Origin: Metamycoplasma spumans ATCC 19526 | Lineage (GTDB): Bacteria; Bacillota_I; Bacilli_A; Mycoplasmatales; Metamycoplasmataceae | Assembly: GCA_000620005.1 (NCBI GenBank) | Contig: JHVF01000003.1 | Coordinates: 1 to 64,000, forward strand | Direction: 5' to 3' | DNA length: 64,000 nt | Part shown: positions 10,517 through 22,814 of the stretch, one piece after another | How positions within the stretch are numbered: the stretch's first letter is position 1 | Layout of the letters: every line of letters starts with the position of its first letter | The notes under the pieces: generated by a model | The model's input: the letters and a program-made list of their open reading frames with translations, nothing else | Databases searched by the model: none | What the model was told of the DNA's origin: nothing | Program-made: the position numbers and the translations under genes

Positions 10517-11179
10517 ATGTATATTAATGGAAGTGTTTGAAAAGTAAGAAATAAAAATATAAATGTAGTTCCTATTGCAAAAAATGCCGATAACTCTTTA
10601 ACAACAATTAAAACGCCTATAAATAAACTTGATAGACCACTTGTCATATTTATTTCAAATGACAAAGTTTATTATTTAGCAATTAAAACAATAAATGATA
10701 AGAACGCATCTTCAACAATAAGAGATAATACTAATATTATTTTATGAAATGGTATTTACGAAGATAGACACCCTAGTGCAGTAAATACCAGGGCGATAAA
10801 TGTTATGGATAAAACGCTATTTTTTTCATTATTTCAACCAAATAGCGCAGAAAATGCTTATTCAATAAGACAAAAAACATATAATGCAATAATGCTACAA
10901 TTAGAAAAAAATATTAAAGATAATAATTTTGTCATAAATGAAATTTTAGGTTTTACAACTGTTGAAAAAACAATTTGAGTAATGGGAAAGAAAAATGTCG
11001 AAAGAAATTTAGATTTTGTTAAAGAAAGCGTCTTTTACTATAATTCAATAATTGATGATAAGGAAAAATATGATGCTCGCCTTAATAATGATTTTTTCAA
11101 AGATCACTATGAAGATTACCTCAAAAACAAAGATAATAACCTGAAAAAATCGGATTTGGAGCTAGAATTTGAAATTTAA
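10517..11179 (+). CDS. ICE-borne protein behind structured RNA (candidate ToxN/AbiQ-like toxin)
   Basis: A 220-residue protein, the only plus-strand gene in the ICE, read through three TGA Trp codons. It is not securely recognised. Residues about 35-120 (RPLVIFISNDKVYYLAIKT, then NTRAINVMDKTLFFSLFQ) resemble the 'RP..vi....yy.aP...' plus 'vn......' layout of ToxN/TenpN/CptN RNases with MazF-like folds. The C-terminal third is charged and helical. The in-frame ATG at 10517 starts 6 bases after a TATAAT box, so the mRNA would be nearly leaderless; no Shine-Dalgarno sequence is seen. By position between Mbov_0399- and Mbov_0401-type genes it may correspond to the Mbov_0400 ICE family. The toxin role is inference from fold-like pattern and RNA context. 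Confidence 0.6.
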
Positions 11180-11182
11180 AAA

Positions 11183-11215
11183 CCAGGCGATTCATGCCTG
11201 GCTATTTTATTCTTT
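11183..11215. terminator. Bidirectional terminator between convergent genes
   Basis: CCAGGC (11183-11188) and GCCTGG (11196-11201) around a 7-base loop, followed by a T-rich tract on the plus strand and an A-rich tract before it. It ends the plus-strand toxin-like gene and abuts the stop codon of the Mbov_0399-type gene. Confidence 0.7.
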
Positions 11216-14200
11216 TTTTGCCGAATCTAACATATAAAGCTCAACCAGAAAAAATTAATACACCTAATAAAATAATAGAAAGCGGAACTATTCAGGCTAG
11301 CCATAATTTATTAAATCCTGTCGTTCTAGCGCTAGTTTCGAGCTTTGTATTATTATTTTCATTTTTTTCTTCAATAGATTTACCATAAATATAGAATTTA
11401 GAGTTACTATTGTCTTCTAAATTTTTTGTATTATTTTCTTTTGCTAATATAGATATAGCAATATTATTAATATTTTTTACTAATTCATTTTTATAAGGTT
11501 TTTTATAAATATATGATAACAGTAATCAATCATTATTTCTATCTTCATAATCATAATTAGTTGAATTAAAATTATTATTAACATAAGCTAATATACTGAT
11601 TTTGTAATCATCATTTTTATTTAAGTTTAATGTTTTAATTATCTTGTTATTGGCTAAATGTTCTTCAATTTTATTTTTGATATCGTTTATTTTATTTTGG
11701 TCGCTCAAATTATTATTTTGTAAAATAACTAAATCATCTATTTTGATTTTATTTAATGCATACGGCTTATTTGCGGACGGGTGATTATTTTTGATTTTTA
11801 TAGAAAATAAACCCTCGATATCTAAATTATTACCATAAATATTTAAATTTATTTCCGCATTATACAATAATAATTCTAAAACTTCATTGTCAAGCTCCGG
11901 TTCTAAAACAAAAGAATTATTTTCAATAAGATAAGAGTATTCATTTAAATTTTTGGTTATTTGACTATTAAGATTTTTAACAATAACTTCTCTTATTTCA
12001 TTTAGTATTTTCAATTTATCATAATAAGAATTTAACTCATTAGCATCTACATTAATATCAATATTGTTTCATATGTAGCTACTTAAATTATATTTTGCTA
12101 CTTTTAGAGCTATAAAAGTTTTTAATCCCGTGATTTTATTGCTTGACCCTTTTATGGTTATATTTAAGTTTTTTGGCGCATTTTTGGCTATAAACCCATT
12201 ATAAATATCATTATTATCAATATTTAAAATTTGATAATCTTTAATATACTCTAAATTATTTATAAACGATAATTTATTTTTTATATATGTAATAATTTCA
12301 TTTTTTATTAGTTCTGGCTTTGAAGAAACTAAATTTAAGTCTTCTATTTCCAATTCGCTAATATCATAAGCTTTATTTGCGCTAGGATTATTATTTTTAA
12401 CTATTAAAGTACTTTCACCCTCTGCTAACGAATTAAATTCAATTTTGGGTGCTATTTTAATAACTAAATCATTTTTTGTAAATAGTAATTTTAATTGTTC
12501 TTCGTTTATGTTTGTTATAGTTAAATTAGTATCTTCATCAGTTGTATAGTAAAACATTTTATTAGTTTCATCTCTAATCTTTGAGTTTATATATTTTGTT
12601 ATTTCATTTCTCATTCGAGCTAAAACTTCTAGTTCATCGTTTTTATCGATATTATTAATGTTATAATCTAACAATAACTTATCAAAAATTATATTTGTAA
12701 AGTTATATTTAACTAAATTTATAACAGGGACAAGAATTTTTGATTTTGAATAATAAGGCTCTTTTGCTTTGATTATTAAATATGGTGTTAAATGTGTCTT
12801 TTCATTGTATATTTTCATTTTTGATAATCTCGTGGCAATATCATCCAAATTTGTAATTTGATAGTGCTGATTTAAAACTAAATTCTCATTATATAAACTA
12901 ATTTGATCCGTTATATTTTTGATTATTTTTTCCTTTATTTTATCAGCATCAGTTTCATTTATTAGTTTAATTTTTTCACTATTAAAATTATTAAATATTT
13001 CAAAATCTTCATCCAAATATTGAAAATTATATTCAAATTCAGGGTTTGCTAAAAAATAATTTTGTCTGTATTCGTCTTTTAATTTAACTGATATTTTTAA
13101 AATGGTATTATCCTTTATTTCTAGTGGATTAAACAATTCTATATAATTGTAAAAACTATTATCAATTATATTTTTAAAACCATTGTTATTTATTTCATTG
13201 TTTAATGTTTCTAAAAAACTTATACTATCATTTGCATTAGAATAAAGGTCATTTAAATTATGAGTATTCCAATTTATAAATAAATTAGTAATTTTATTAT
13301 TGGCTGAATTTGTTGCTAAATTAATTTTGTAATTTAGTTCTAAATTAGTTAATTTAAAACGGCTATCAGCACTTTTTACATAAATTATTAGTTTTAAAGT
13401 TTCATTTTCATCATCAAATTCATAATTTCGTATTGAAACTAAATCACTGTATTTAAAGTTAGCAAAATCATTTATTATTTTATCTTTATTATCTAAATAT
13501 TCATTGTTGAAATGACTTTTAAAATCATTAAATGAGTTGTACTTATTTTGTAATCTGTCGATATTAAAATAAGGCTTTATATCAATTATTTCTTCTGTTA
13601 TTGTAGATAAATAATTTATATATCTTTTTCAGTATTCAATTATTTCTTCATAAGTTAAAGTTTTAACATTGTTTTCATCTATTCCATAATTAGCTGTAAT
13701 ATATTTTAAAAAGAATATTCCCTGTGTTGTATCCCAAAGATAATTTACATAATTTAATTCGCCTTGAATTTCACTAAATAATTTATTATTTACACTTTCA
13801 TCGTTTCGACCATCGATTAGAATTAATTTATATGAGCTAATTTGCTTATTTGCGGATGATGTAAATAAATATAGCCCGGGGGTTGAAAAATAAGAGTAAT
13901 CACTCGTTTTTATATCTAATAAATCGGCGTTTCATCTACCGTCTTCATTATTATTTAATTTATATACTATGTACTGTTTTGTATCGCCCAAAAGTTCTTT
14001 TACAGCGCCCTTTGATATAACAGAAGCTTCTGCAATTACTCCTTTATCATTAGCCGTTATTTTACCTTTTGTAGTATGCAATAAATTCATAGTTAAAGGT
14101 GGCAACGAGGTTGTTTTAAAATAGCTATACATTTTATTCTTTGGATAATCAGCTTCGTTAATTTGATACTTATTTTTATACTGATTATAAACATTATTAA

Positions 14201-15935
14201 ATTCTATTTCACTAATATTAAAATTCAATTGCGAAAAATCAACTCAAACTAATTCTTTTTTAGTTCCTGTTTTAGCATCTATTAACGGATCGTATTTAGG
14301 GTTTGGTATGTAATTACCATTTTCATCTAAAAGTTTTTTTCCATCAATATTTTGTAAATATTGGGTTATTCTATCTTTTTGACTTCTAATTTTATCAGGG
14401 TTTCAACCGTACCACTTATAGTCTTGGCTTTGAGCTTTTGAATCAACTATTATTTTATAAATGTATGAATTTTTAACTTCTTTATCTATGTTTATATTAT
14501 TAAAAGTTTTTAATTTTATAATATACTCATTTTTTTTAATTTCTTCTTTTTCTTCTTCCTTATTTTCATTAATATTTATTAAACTATTATCGTCAGCATT
14601 GGCTCTTTGATCGTAAAGTGTATAGTTAAAGTTTTGATTAAGAACATCAATTTTGATATTATTTATTTCTAGTATTTCATTTTCTTTTGTTAAAGCTTTA
14701 AAAGCAACATCGACAGGTGCGTTATATATTCATGTTCCTAAATAATAAGTTTTGCCATCGCTTTCTAAACCGATAGCTTTATCGTTTTGTAATCTAGTTG
14801 GTTTATCAATCACTAAACCAGTTGGATTTTCTGCGCTTTGAGCTTTAAAATCAACATATTTTGAAGGGGTAATTATTAGTCTTTTTGTAATATCTAAATT
14901 ACCTAATTTATTACTAGGTTCTCATTTAATTTCAATATTTTTAAAAATATATTGCTTTTTATTATTTGAATTTTCTATAAATAAATTGAATGCATTAGCA
15001 TTATTTGTTGAAACTTCCCAACGAATTGAATAGCCATGATAATCATTTGTACTAAATGTTCTATCAAATCAGTCATTTAACATTTGTCTATTTGTTTTGA
15101 AGCCAGAATAAACATTATCTTCGTTTGGAGTTGCTAAAATTGTATCATTTTGATAATCGGTTGGTAATTTTAATTTATCATCTAAACTTTTATTTTGATT
15201 ATAATTTTCTAAAAATTTCTGTTTGAAATACTCATATGCCGAATTATCTTCGACATCTAAAAAATCGTAATTAACATTAACCCTAATTGTCGACTTTCTA
15301 ACGTAAAAAGTTTTATATGTTTTTACCTTTTTATCTTTCTCCCTATTTATATTATATTCGGCGCTTTGACTTGATTGTTCTTTAAATTCTATATTTTCAA
15401 ATGAAATATTAGATATTGCTTTGATTTCTAAATTTTTTTTAGTTGATAAAATACCACTTCTTAATTCACTAATAATTAATGAATTTAATTGGGTTTTAAA
15501 TGTGTCATTATTGTTATATAGTCTTTTTAAAAATAAATTTGTTTCTAATTGCGAGGGATTATTTACTGGGTGTGTTCGGCTAAAAACAATTTGCCCTATT
15601 CTTCTAGGCGAAAGCCTACCATTTCCTACGCCTGTTTGACTAATGTTTCGAGTTCCGATTTGTTCTTCTTTATACAATAAATTGCTTGCTATTGCTTCGC
15701 TTTGTGTTGGCAAATAGATATTCGAAAGGACAATACTACTTTTAGTTTCATTTTTGATAGTATTTAAACCAAATGGTATTTCTCTCAATTCATTAATGTA
15801 GCCGGCATTAGGTACTCAAATTTTTTTATCATTAGCTTTTTCTTCTTTTTGTCTTAAAATATGAATTCCTCAGCCTATACCACTAACAGCACCCAATACT
15901 GCTAAACCTATTAATAATTTATATCTTTTTTTCAT
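11202..15935 (-). CDS. ICE large surface/membrane protein (Mbov_0399 family)
   Basis: A 1577-residue protein continuous with TGA=Trp. It has an N-terminal membrane anchor (LLIGLAVLGAVSGIGWG), a very long Asn/Lys/Ile-rich extracellular part of repeated beta-type segments (recurring phrases such as SANKAYDISELEI and SANKPYALNKIKI near residues 1180-1400), and a C-terminal membrane segment (AWIVPLSILLLGVLIF) followed by basic residues. The topology suggests a transfer-apparatus or mating-surface protein. AAGGAGG precedes the ATG at good spacing. It follows the Mbov_0398-type gene by 18 bp in the same operon. Family assignment is from gene order and architecture. Confidence 0.75.
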
Positions 15936-15953
15936 ATTGCCCCTCCTTAATTC

Positions 15954-16619
15954 TTATTGCTTTGATTTAAAGAATATATCTTCTAAATACTCTTCATTAT
16001 TAGTTTCTATTTCATTTTGTGCATCTCTTAATTTTTCTATTTTTTCATCAACTTTTGAATTAAAATCATTTTTTATTAACTTAAATAATTTTGGTTCTAA
16101 TTCAATATCATTAATAGTTAAAGATTCATATAAATCTTTATCTTCACTCAGTATTACTTTGCCTAGCAAAATGTTTAATATTAAATTTATTTTGTATTCC
16201 AAAATATTCAATTTTGTTTCTTGTATTAATCCCCTTTTTTCAATTTTGTTATAAAAAGGTGATATTGATGCAAATATAGCCTTTGAAAAAGCATATCTTA
16301 TTTCGCTTTTAAATGTTTTTATCGAGCGTATAGCTTCACTTTCTAAAATACCTTTTCTAACTAGGTTATTTATTTCTCGTTGTCTAGCTATACCTCTTGC
16401 ATCGATACTGTTTTCCCACTTCTTATAATTTAAAATATCATCAATATTGGTAAATCTAAAATAACCTCTAACTTCTCCATTTGTGTTTGTTTTAGGTCTG
16501 CCACCCTTTAAAATATAATCAGCATATAAAATATCGTAGTTTAATAAGTTTTTGAACTCTTGGTCGGCATCCTTAAAAAAACTCATTAATTTCGCAATTT
16601 TTGCACTTTGTTTTGCCAT
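15954..16619 (-). CDS. ICE protein, Mbov_0398 family
   Basis: A 221-residue protein, predicted soluble, mixed charged, no membrane segment. It lies between the VirB4-like ATPase and the large membrane protein. The ATG at 16619 is chosen because AGGAG lies 8 bases upstream and because it forms a TAATG overlap with the stop of the preceding gene; a start at 16634 would bury the ribosome binding site inside the gene. Motifs such as RGYFRFTNIDDILNYKKW and the pattern of lengths match this ICE family by position. Biochemical role unknown; presumably a component or accessory of the transfer apparatus. Confidence 0.72.
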   Translation of the reverse strand: MAKQSAKIAKLMSFFKDADQEFKNLLNYDILYADYILKGGRPKTNTNGEVRGYFRFTNIDDILNYKKWENSIDARGIARQREINNLVRKGILESEAIRSIKTFKSEIRYAFSKAIFASISPFYNKIEKRGLIQETKLNILEYKINLILNILLGKVILSEDKDLYESLTINDIELEPKLFKLIKNDFNSKVDEKIEKLRDAQNEIETNNEEYLEDIFFKSKQ

Positions 16620-19432
16620 TATTCGTCTCCTCATTTTTTCCCATCACCTTTTTTGAAAATCTGTGATTTTTCAAACCGGTTATAGTATGTTTCTAAAATA
16701 AACCTTGTTGAATTATCAACATTAAAAATTAATTCACCAATTCCTGCTGTTGATAAAAACATTTTTTCCGCTTTTGTTAATCCGCCACGGCTTCTATACA
16801 TCTCATCAACTAAATCTATATCTTTTTGATTTAATTTAAAAATTCCAGTATAAGCTAGATTATCAAAAAGAGCTTGCGACAATCCACTAACATTCAAATT
16901 TTGTCTGAAATCACTTAAATTTTGCGTTGTCAAAATTAATGATCCGTTATATTTACGAATAGTTTTAACAGTATCAAATAAAAATCTTAAAGATGACATA
17001 TTTTGAGGATCTATAAATTTATGTGCCTCATCAACAACTAAAACAATCTTTTTGTTTTTATCTTTATTGTAAAAAAAGTTGTTGGTAATTCTATTTTGAA
17101 CGAAAGAAAGTATTAAATATAATGCTCCTTGTGTTGAAGAATTTTGGTTTTTAACATCTAAATTGTAAGTATCTAAAATTGTTAAATCATTTTTAAAGTC
17201 AATATTAGTGTGTCCGTTATATAAATGTTGGTAGAGACCGTTATTCATAAAATCATATAAGATTAACAACTTAATTTCATTTAAGTATTGTTTTAACAAA
17301 CTCTCTTCTAATGCATTTGCAAACTTAAATGTATTTATAAATTCATAAAAATCACTCATAGTTGCAAAATCTGTATTTTTAAGATTATTAATGTTTAGTT
17401 TTGGATCATAATAACCTTGTTTTTTGTAAAATGCAGTCAATAATATTGTTAGAACTCTTAAATGTCTATCTTCTAAATCTGGGTATAAAAGTGTAAAAAA
17501 TTCTTTAACCTTTTTTATATTTTGATTAATAATAGTTAAATTTTTAAAGTCTTTTTCGATATTTTCAACAAACATATTATCAAGTTGTAGAGGGTTGATT
17601 TTAGTTTTATCGCCCCGGCCCAATTCAATAATATTGCCGTTTAGTTTTTTGGCTAAATCACCATATTCACGTTGAGGGTCGAATACAATAACCTCGTTAT
17701 TATTCATAATTTGGTTTCATATAAATTTTTCTGTTAAAGCTGATTTGCCAACACCTGAAAGACCCAATAAAGCCATTGAAAAACTAGTTCTATCTTTTGT
17801 TTTTTTAAATATATCAAATATAACTGGTGAGCCGGAATTTAAATTGAAACCTAATAAGAAATCGTTTTTATCGTTTAAATCATTATTTACCCACATCCAG
17901 CCAGCACTTATATTTTTTGATGTAATTTCTAAATTATTTTTTAAATAATCTTTTTGAATAAAGTTTGTGTTGGCATAAGCTTCTTTTTGTAAGTAAAAAT
18001 TAGGATTTATGTTTGCTGTTGTTTGATTGAAATTTTGTTTATTTATTTTTTCTAATTCTCTTAAAGAATTTAAATCATTAGCTCTATTTATTAAAGTTAT
18101 ATTCATATTAAAGATATTCATGTGTTGAATATTAATTTGCTCTATCAAATCATTAATAACTTCCAATGTTGCATTTTTCTTTGATTGTCTAAATTTTGAT
18201 TTATCACTAGATGAATTAGCCTCAATAATTAGTGATGTTTTATCTAAAAGCTTTTGCTTTTGATTTTCATTAAGAGGTTCTAAATTCACAATAAATGTGC
18301 TTATGCTTCCACTCATTAATTTCATTCATCCATTATTTATAACTAAACTATTAAATTCATTAAAGGATTGATAAGATAAATAATAATCATCAACTTTAAC
18401 ATAACTTTTTTTAAATTCCACTTCTTTTGGTTTTAATAGATCTACTAAATTATTGTTTTTATCATTATCTTTTGTTTCATCTTGTTTTTTAAATAATAAT
18501 AGTTTTAAATTATTAATAAACTTTTTAAAACCCGATACTTTTTTAATATCTTTGTTTTCTACATTAGATTTTTTAAATAACAAGCTTTTTTCATCTCTCT
18601 CTAAAAAATTAATATAATCTTGCTCTTTAATAACTTTTGAACTAGAAATTGTCAATAGATTAAGTAATTCAGCATTTTTTATAATTGAAACTTTAAGTTT
18701 TGTATTATAAAACATATTTTGTACATCTTGCTGTCTATCTCTTAAAATTTTTTTATCATTAGCATAAATAACTAAATAATAATAATCTGTATTTCTAGCA
18801 TTATTAAGTTCTGTAAAATCGATTAAGTTATTACTATAATAATTCCTTATCGTTTCGTTTGTTTCTATTTCTTTTGACGATAATACATTATCCTCAATAA
18901 GCTTAATATTTTTTTCTAAGACCATTGGTTCGGTTTTCTTTATAAATGTAATTTTAAAATCAATATTATTAAATATTTGTGTTAATTGATTAAAATATGC
19001 TTCTTGGTCTTCAAAGTCATCTGTAAATAGATCATAACCCCTAATCTTAAAGGCACTAATATAATTAGATATTAGGGATGAATTTACTTTAACTATATCT
19101 TCGTCTTCCAATTTTTCGTAAGGTATTAAAAAACTAGTATCGGCATTTTTTAAGTTATTTTTATATTTCTTAACTTGTATTTTAAATTTAATAATTCTAA
19201 ATACCAAAAAGTAATATCTACAATTATGTTTTGCGCTTTTAAATAAGACTCAAAATGTACTTAAAAACACAAATATTGTAATTAATAATCTTAACCAGAT
19301 ATTGAATTTGTTTGTTGTAAATCCCAAAACAAAACTAATACCTATTATTAGAAAGAATATCGCCAAATCTAAAAAAGTAAAGTTTTTAAATATAGTTAAT
19401 TTATTTGCACTTAATTTTTTATTTTGTAGAAT
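16619..19432 (-). CDS. ICE conjugal transfer ATPase, VirB4/TraE-like with VirB3-like N-terminus (Mbov_0397 family)
   Basis: A 937-residue ATPase powering the type IV channel at the inner face of the membrane. Two N-terminal membrane segments (FLDLAIFFLIIGISFVLG; WLRLLITIFVFLSTFWVL) resemble VirB3, fused to a VirB4 body. The Walker A motif GLSGVGKSAL is near residue 554 and Walker B IVLVVDEAHKF near 799, followed by the TQNLSD sensor segment. No ATG, GTG or TTG start fits in front of the membrane segments. AAGGGG at 19445-19440 points to an ATT start at 19432, 7 bases downstream. A TTG at 19207 would drop both membrane segments. The stop overlaps the next gene (TAATG). Confidence 0.87.
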
Positions 19433-19524
19433 TAAATATCCCCTTATTTATTAAAATTAGCTTTTTCTCATTGTAATTTAGAAAGTAAAGCGTTTGTTCT
19501 ATTCGCATAAGCTTCTTTTCTAAA

Positions 19525-21075
19525 TTACATATCTTTAATTTCATTTTTCATTCTTTGAATAGTATTAATTTCATCTTTGGTTTTATTTGCCTTGTTTTCT
19601 AATAAAGATAATTGACTTTTATTTCAATCAATTTCTTTTTGGTAATTATCATAATTGCTTGTTACCATATTTCTAAATGCTTCTGGGTTTTCAAAAGCTT
19701 TAAATTGCTCTTGAATACCACCTGTGTTTTCGACACCATGTGCTAAACTTTTCATTTCTGCCAAGTTTGCTCTTTGCGCACTTATATTGTTTTTATTAAC
19801 GCCAGAATTTGAAAACATTTTTGCTCCGGCTTTTGAAAATCCTGCGCTAGTTTGTTTGCCGTATAATATTGATTGTCTTGTTCCATTAATAGCTTTTCCT
19901 ATTGTTCCACCAATTAAGCCTGAAACACCACCTTTTGCAGCCATCGCTCCTAGTGTTGCGCCACCTGTTGCTACTGCACCGGCGGCCATTGCCATGCCTG
20001 ATGCTAATTTTAACCCGGTTTTAAATGGCGTCATTGCAGATTTTAAATCATCCTGGCTCGTTGATTCACCAATAAATGAAACTACTAAATTTGATAATGA
20101 TTTAACCGCTACCGCTGAACCACAATAAATAATAATTTGCAATAGTGGTAAAAGACCTGTTTTGGCAACTGTATTTAATCCTGTTCCGTTTTTTAATTCG
20201 GATAAATATTTTTCAATTCCAATCACAAAAATTAAATAAAATTGAATTGCTATTGTTTGAGTTAAAATGGCTAAATTTTTTTGAATATACATTTCTTTTC
20301 ATTTGTGCAGATTTTTACCTCCATCTATAACGGAGCTAACCGCAACAAAAGGACTAATAATGAATAAGAAAAATAAGTGAAATACTTTAACAACAACACT
20401 AATAACTATTCCACCTAAAATAGTTAATGTAGTTCAACCGACAATCGCATTAATTAAAAATCTAATTCCTATATCTCACGGACTAAATAAAAATGGTGTA
20501 AATCATTCTGTATAGCTCGGAGGTGCAAATATGTTCTTTGTTTCCATAGCTTCTTTTACCGATGGATAATCACTATTTAAAGATATGTAAATTTTTTCTA
20601 TTACATTTAGTTTTGACGAACCGTATTCGCTAAGTGAAAGCGCTTTCTCTAACGACTCAAAAGCCACCATCATTAATAAGTTAAACAAAAACAAAATCAA
20701 AGGTATAAACACAATTATTGATATGGCGGGTATAACATTTTTTAAGGCTGTCTTAATGCTAGTTTGTCCCTCTTTTGTATCCTTTCCGCCAAAATGATAT
20801 TTAATTACAACAATAATAATTGAAATCAGTAATAAAGCTATGCTAATTATGGCTGCGCCCAAAAAAGCGGCCGGAACAGAATTTGACCCTAATTTTTCAG
20901 GGTCGGAAGTCCCAAAAGCTAACACCTGAAAGAATTCGAAACCGAAAAATTTTATTGCATAAAATATGCCATTTAGTAATAAAAAGGGGAAACTTATAAA
21001 AATTCCCCAAAATACACCAAAAAGAGCATAGAATATAGGGCTCAATAATGCACTTGCAACACCATTTATAATCAT
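19525..21075 (-). CDS. ICE transmembrane protein, VirB6/TrbL-like (Mbov_0396 family)
   Basis: A 516-residue polytopic membrane protein with about seven hydrophobic segments in the first 340 residues (for example IISIALLLISIIIVVIKY and AISIIVFIPLILFLFNLLMM). A Gly/Ala-rich loop follows (MAMAAGAVATGGATLGAM) with a charged C-terminal tail. This is the VirB6/TrbL type of channel scaffold. An in-frame TAA at 19525-19527 ends it, but the same frame continues for 26 sense codons to a second TAA at 19444-19446, next to the ribosome binding site of the ATPase gene. The first stop may therefore be a recent nonsense mutation. Confidence 0.82.
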
Positions 21076-21099
21076 ATATTTAGCTCCTTTCTATATTTT

Positions 21100-21432
21100 T
21101 TAATTTCAGCCAATAATTGCGGCGGCAATGCCCATTGCAATACCAAATAATGCAAATATTACAATCGCTATACCACAACCTATTCAACCTCATCTAATTT
21201 TTGTTCTTGCTTTTTTAATTTCTTCTTCGTCCTTTACATTTTGCAATTTAATTCCTTGATAAATCGTGTTAATTAAAGCTCCTAAAAAAGCTATAAATAG
21301 TAATATCCCACAAATAATCGACCCTCATGTACCGACTAACTGCATTAGATCTTTACCCTTTGTTTTTATTGTTTCAATAACACGCCCACTTTCATCAATA
21401 TCAAACATCATAAGTTTTTTTAATGTTTCCAT
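21100..21432 (-). CDS. Pilin-like conjugal transfer protein (Mbov_0395 family)
   Basis: A 110-residue protein with two membrane segments, GSIICGILLFIAFLGALI and WIGCGIAIVIFALFGIAMG, separated by a short charged loop. This is the hairpin layout of VirB2/TrbC pilins. AAGGAGA lies 5 bases before the ATG. It is followed after 24 bp by the VirB6-like gene. In M. bovis ICEs the pilin-like gene occupies the same place. A TGA Trp codon lies 2 codons before the stop. Confidence 0.82.
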
Positions 21433-21518
21433 GTTTTCTCCTTTTTTAATATGACAAAATAGATGTCTCTTTTGAGCCATCTTCTTTTATAGTATAAAAT
21501 CAATTTAAGGTAGGTTTT

Positions 21519-22772
21519 TTATTCAATTTCTTTGAATTTCAAATTCAAAGCAGAATTTTTAGTTAATCATTTAGATAAATTATCATTTGCTTCTTGTTTA
21601 TTTTGTTTTATTAATTCACCCACATATTGAGCGCTTGAATTGTCCCATTGTTTATACAAATATTTTGTATAAAGTTCATTTCTAAACTCCAATTTAACAT
21701 CTTCCCAAAAAGGGATGTAATTTTTTGTTAATCAGGTTAGAGGCAAAATAAATTCATTAATTAATTTTAATAGTCGATTAAATTTTCAACCGTTATCATA
21801 ATTAGCTTTGAAATCAGGTAAATCAAATAATCATTTATAACCATCTAAATCTAAAAAAAAGTAATTTTTAGGTTCCATTAATAAATTAGTTTTATTATAT
21901 AAACTTTCTATTTTGTTCTTTGTTTCAGCTGTAAGCTGAATTTTTAAAGGTAAATCACTTCTATTTAAATATTTTTTTAGCGCTTCAATAACAATAATGT
22001 ACTGTTCTAAAAATTCCAATGTCATTTTTGCATCTCGTGCTCTTTTTAATAATGGTTCTATTAATGAAAAATTAGCTCAATAATCACTATTTAATTCGTT
22101 TAAAGCTTTTATATCATTTTCTTTAAAATCTCTAAAATATTTATCATTATTCGCTATTCTCCTTTGTGAAAAAAGTCGATAGTTTGATAAATATTCTTCA
22201 TAACTAAAAGCGTCTGAATTATTTTGTCTAATTTTTTCTTCATAAGATTTGCCGTTTTCGGTTCCAAAAAAACCGGGGCTAGATAAAAAACCGTCTGGCA
22301 CTTGCATTCCAAAAATTATTTTTACATGCGGGTTTCTTTTTTCATCTATATCTAAAATATCTTTAATAGCACTTTTTACATAATCTTTTAATTCGGCTAA
22401 TTTTTGATTAAATATATCACCATCAATAACTCTGTTATTAATTTCCATTGCCCCCAAATTTAAGGCATAACCAAAAAGCTTATCTGCACTATAGCCTTTT
22501 GAATAAGTTGCTTCTGGCATTTTAGTTTGACTAGTAGCTCATAAAGCCGAATATTCATTTCTCATTTTATCGATATTTGTATATTCTTCTGGCTTAGAAT
22601 TAGATTTATTATCCTCTCTTTTGTTATCTGTCGGTTCCGGTTTAGGATTAGGTCTAGCTCAATCTGTATTATTTCAATTTCAGCAACTAATCGCCGTTAA
22701 TGGCATTACAGACCCTATTAAACTAGCTCCAAGTCCCAAAAATCATATTTTATTCTTTTTTTTACGATTCAC
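21519..22772 (-). CDS. ICE-encoded surface lipoprotein
   Basis: A 417-residue lipoprotein with GTG start (AGAGGT upstream), basic N-terminus, hydrophobic core and lipobox LTAISC. Trp-rich residues follow directly after the Cys (WNWNNTDW). The mature part is helical and charged, with no recognised domain. A lipoprotein gene in this position occurs in the M. agalactiae ICE (CDS14), where it was reported to matter for conjugation. Equivalence here is inferred from synteny, not from sequence comparison. Several TGA Trp codons. Confidence 0.78.
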
Positions 22773-22814
22773 TTTTACCTCTTTAAAAAATTTATAATTT
22801 TTTAATTACCTTAA

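Noticed and set aside
10394-11179. AbiF/Abi_2-type system (protein with upstream RNA)
   Set aside because: The protein is shorter and shows no R(x4)H-like RNase motif; the ToxN-like pattern fits better.
11194-11388. 64-residue plus-strand ORF after the toxin-like gene
   Set aside because: Antisense to the C-terminal membrane segment of the Mbov_0399-type gene and begins inside the terminator hairpin.
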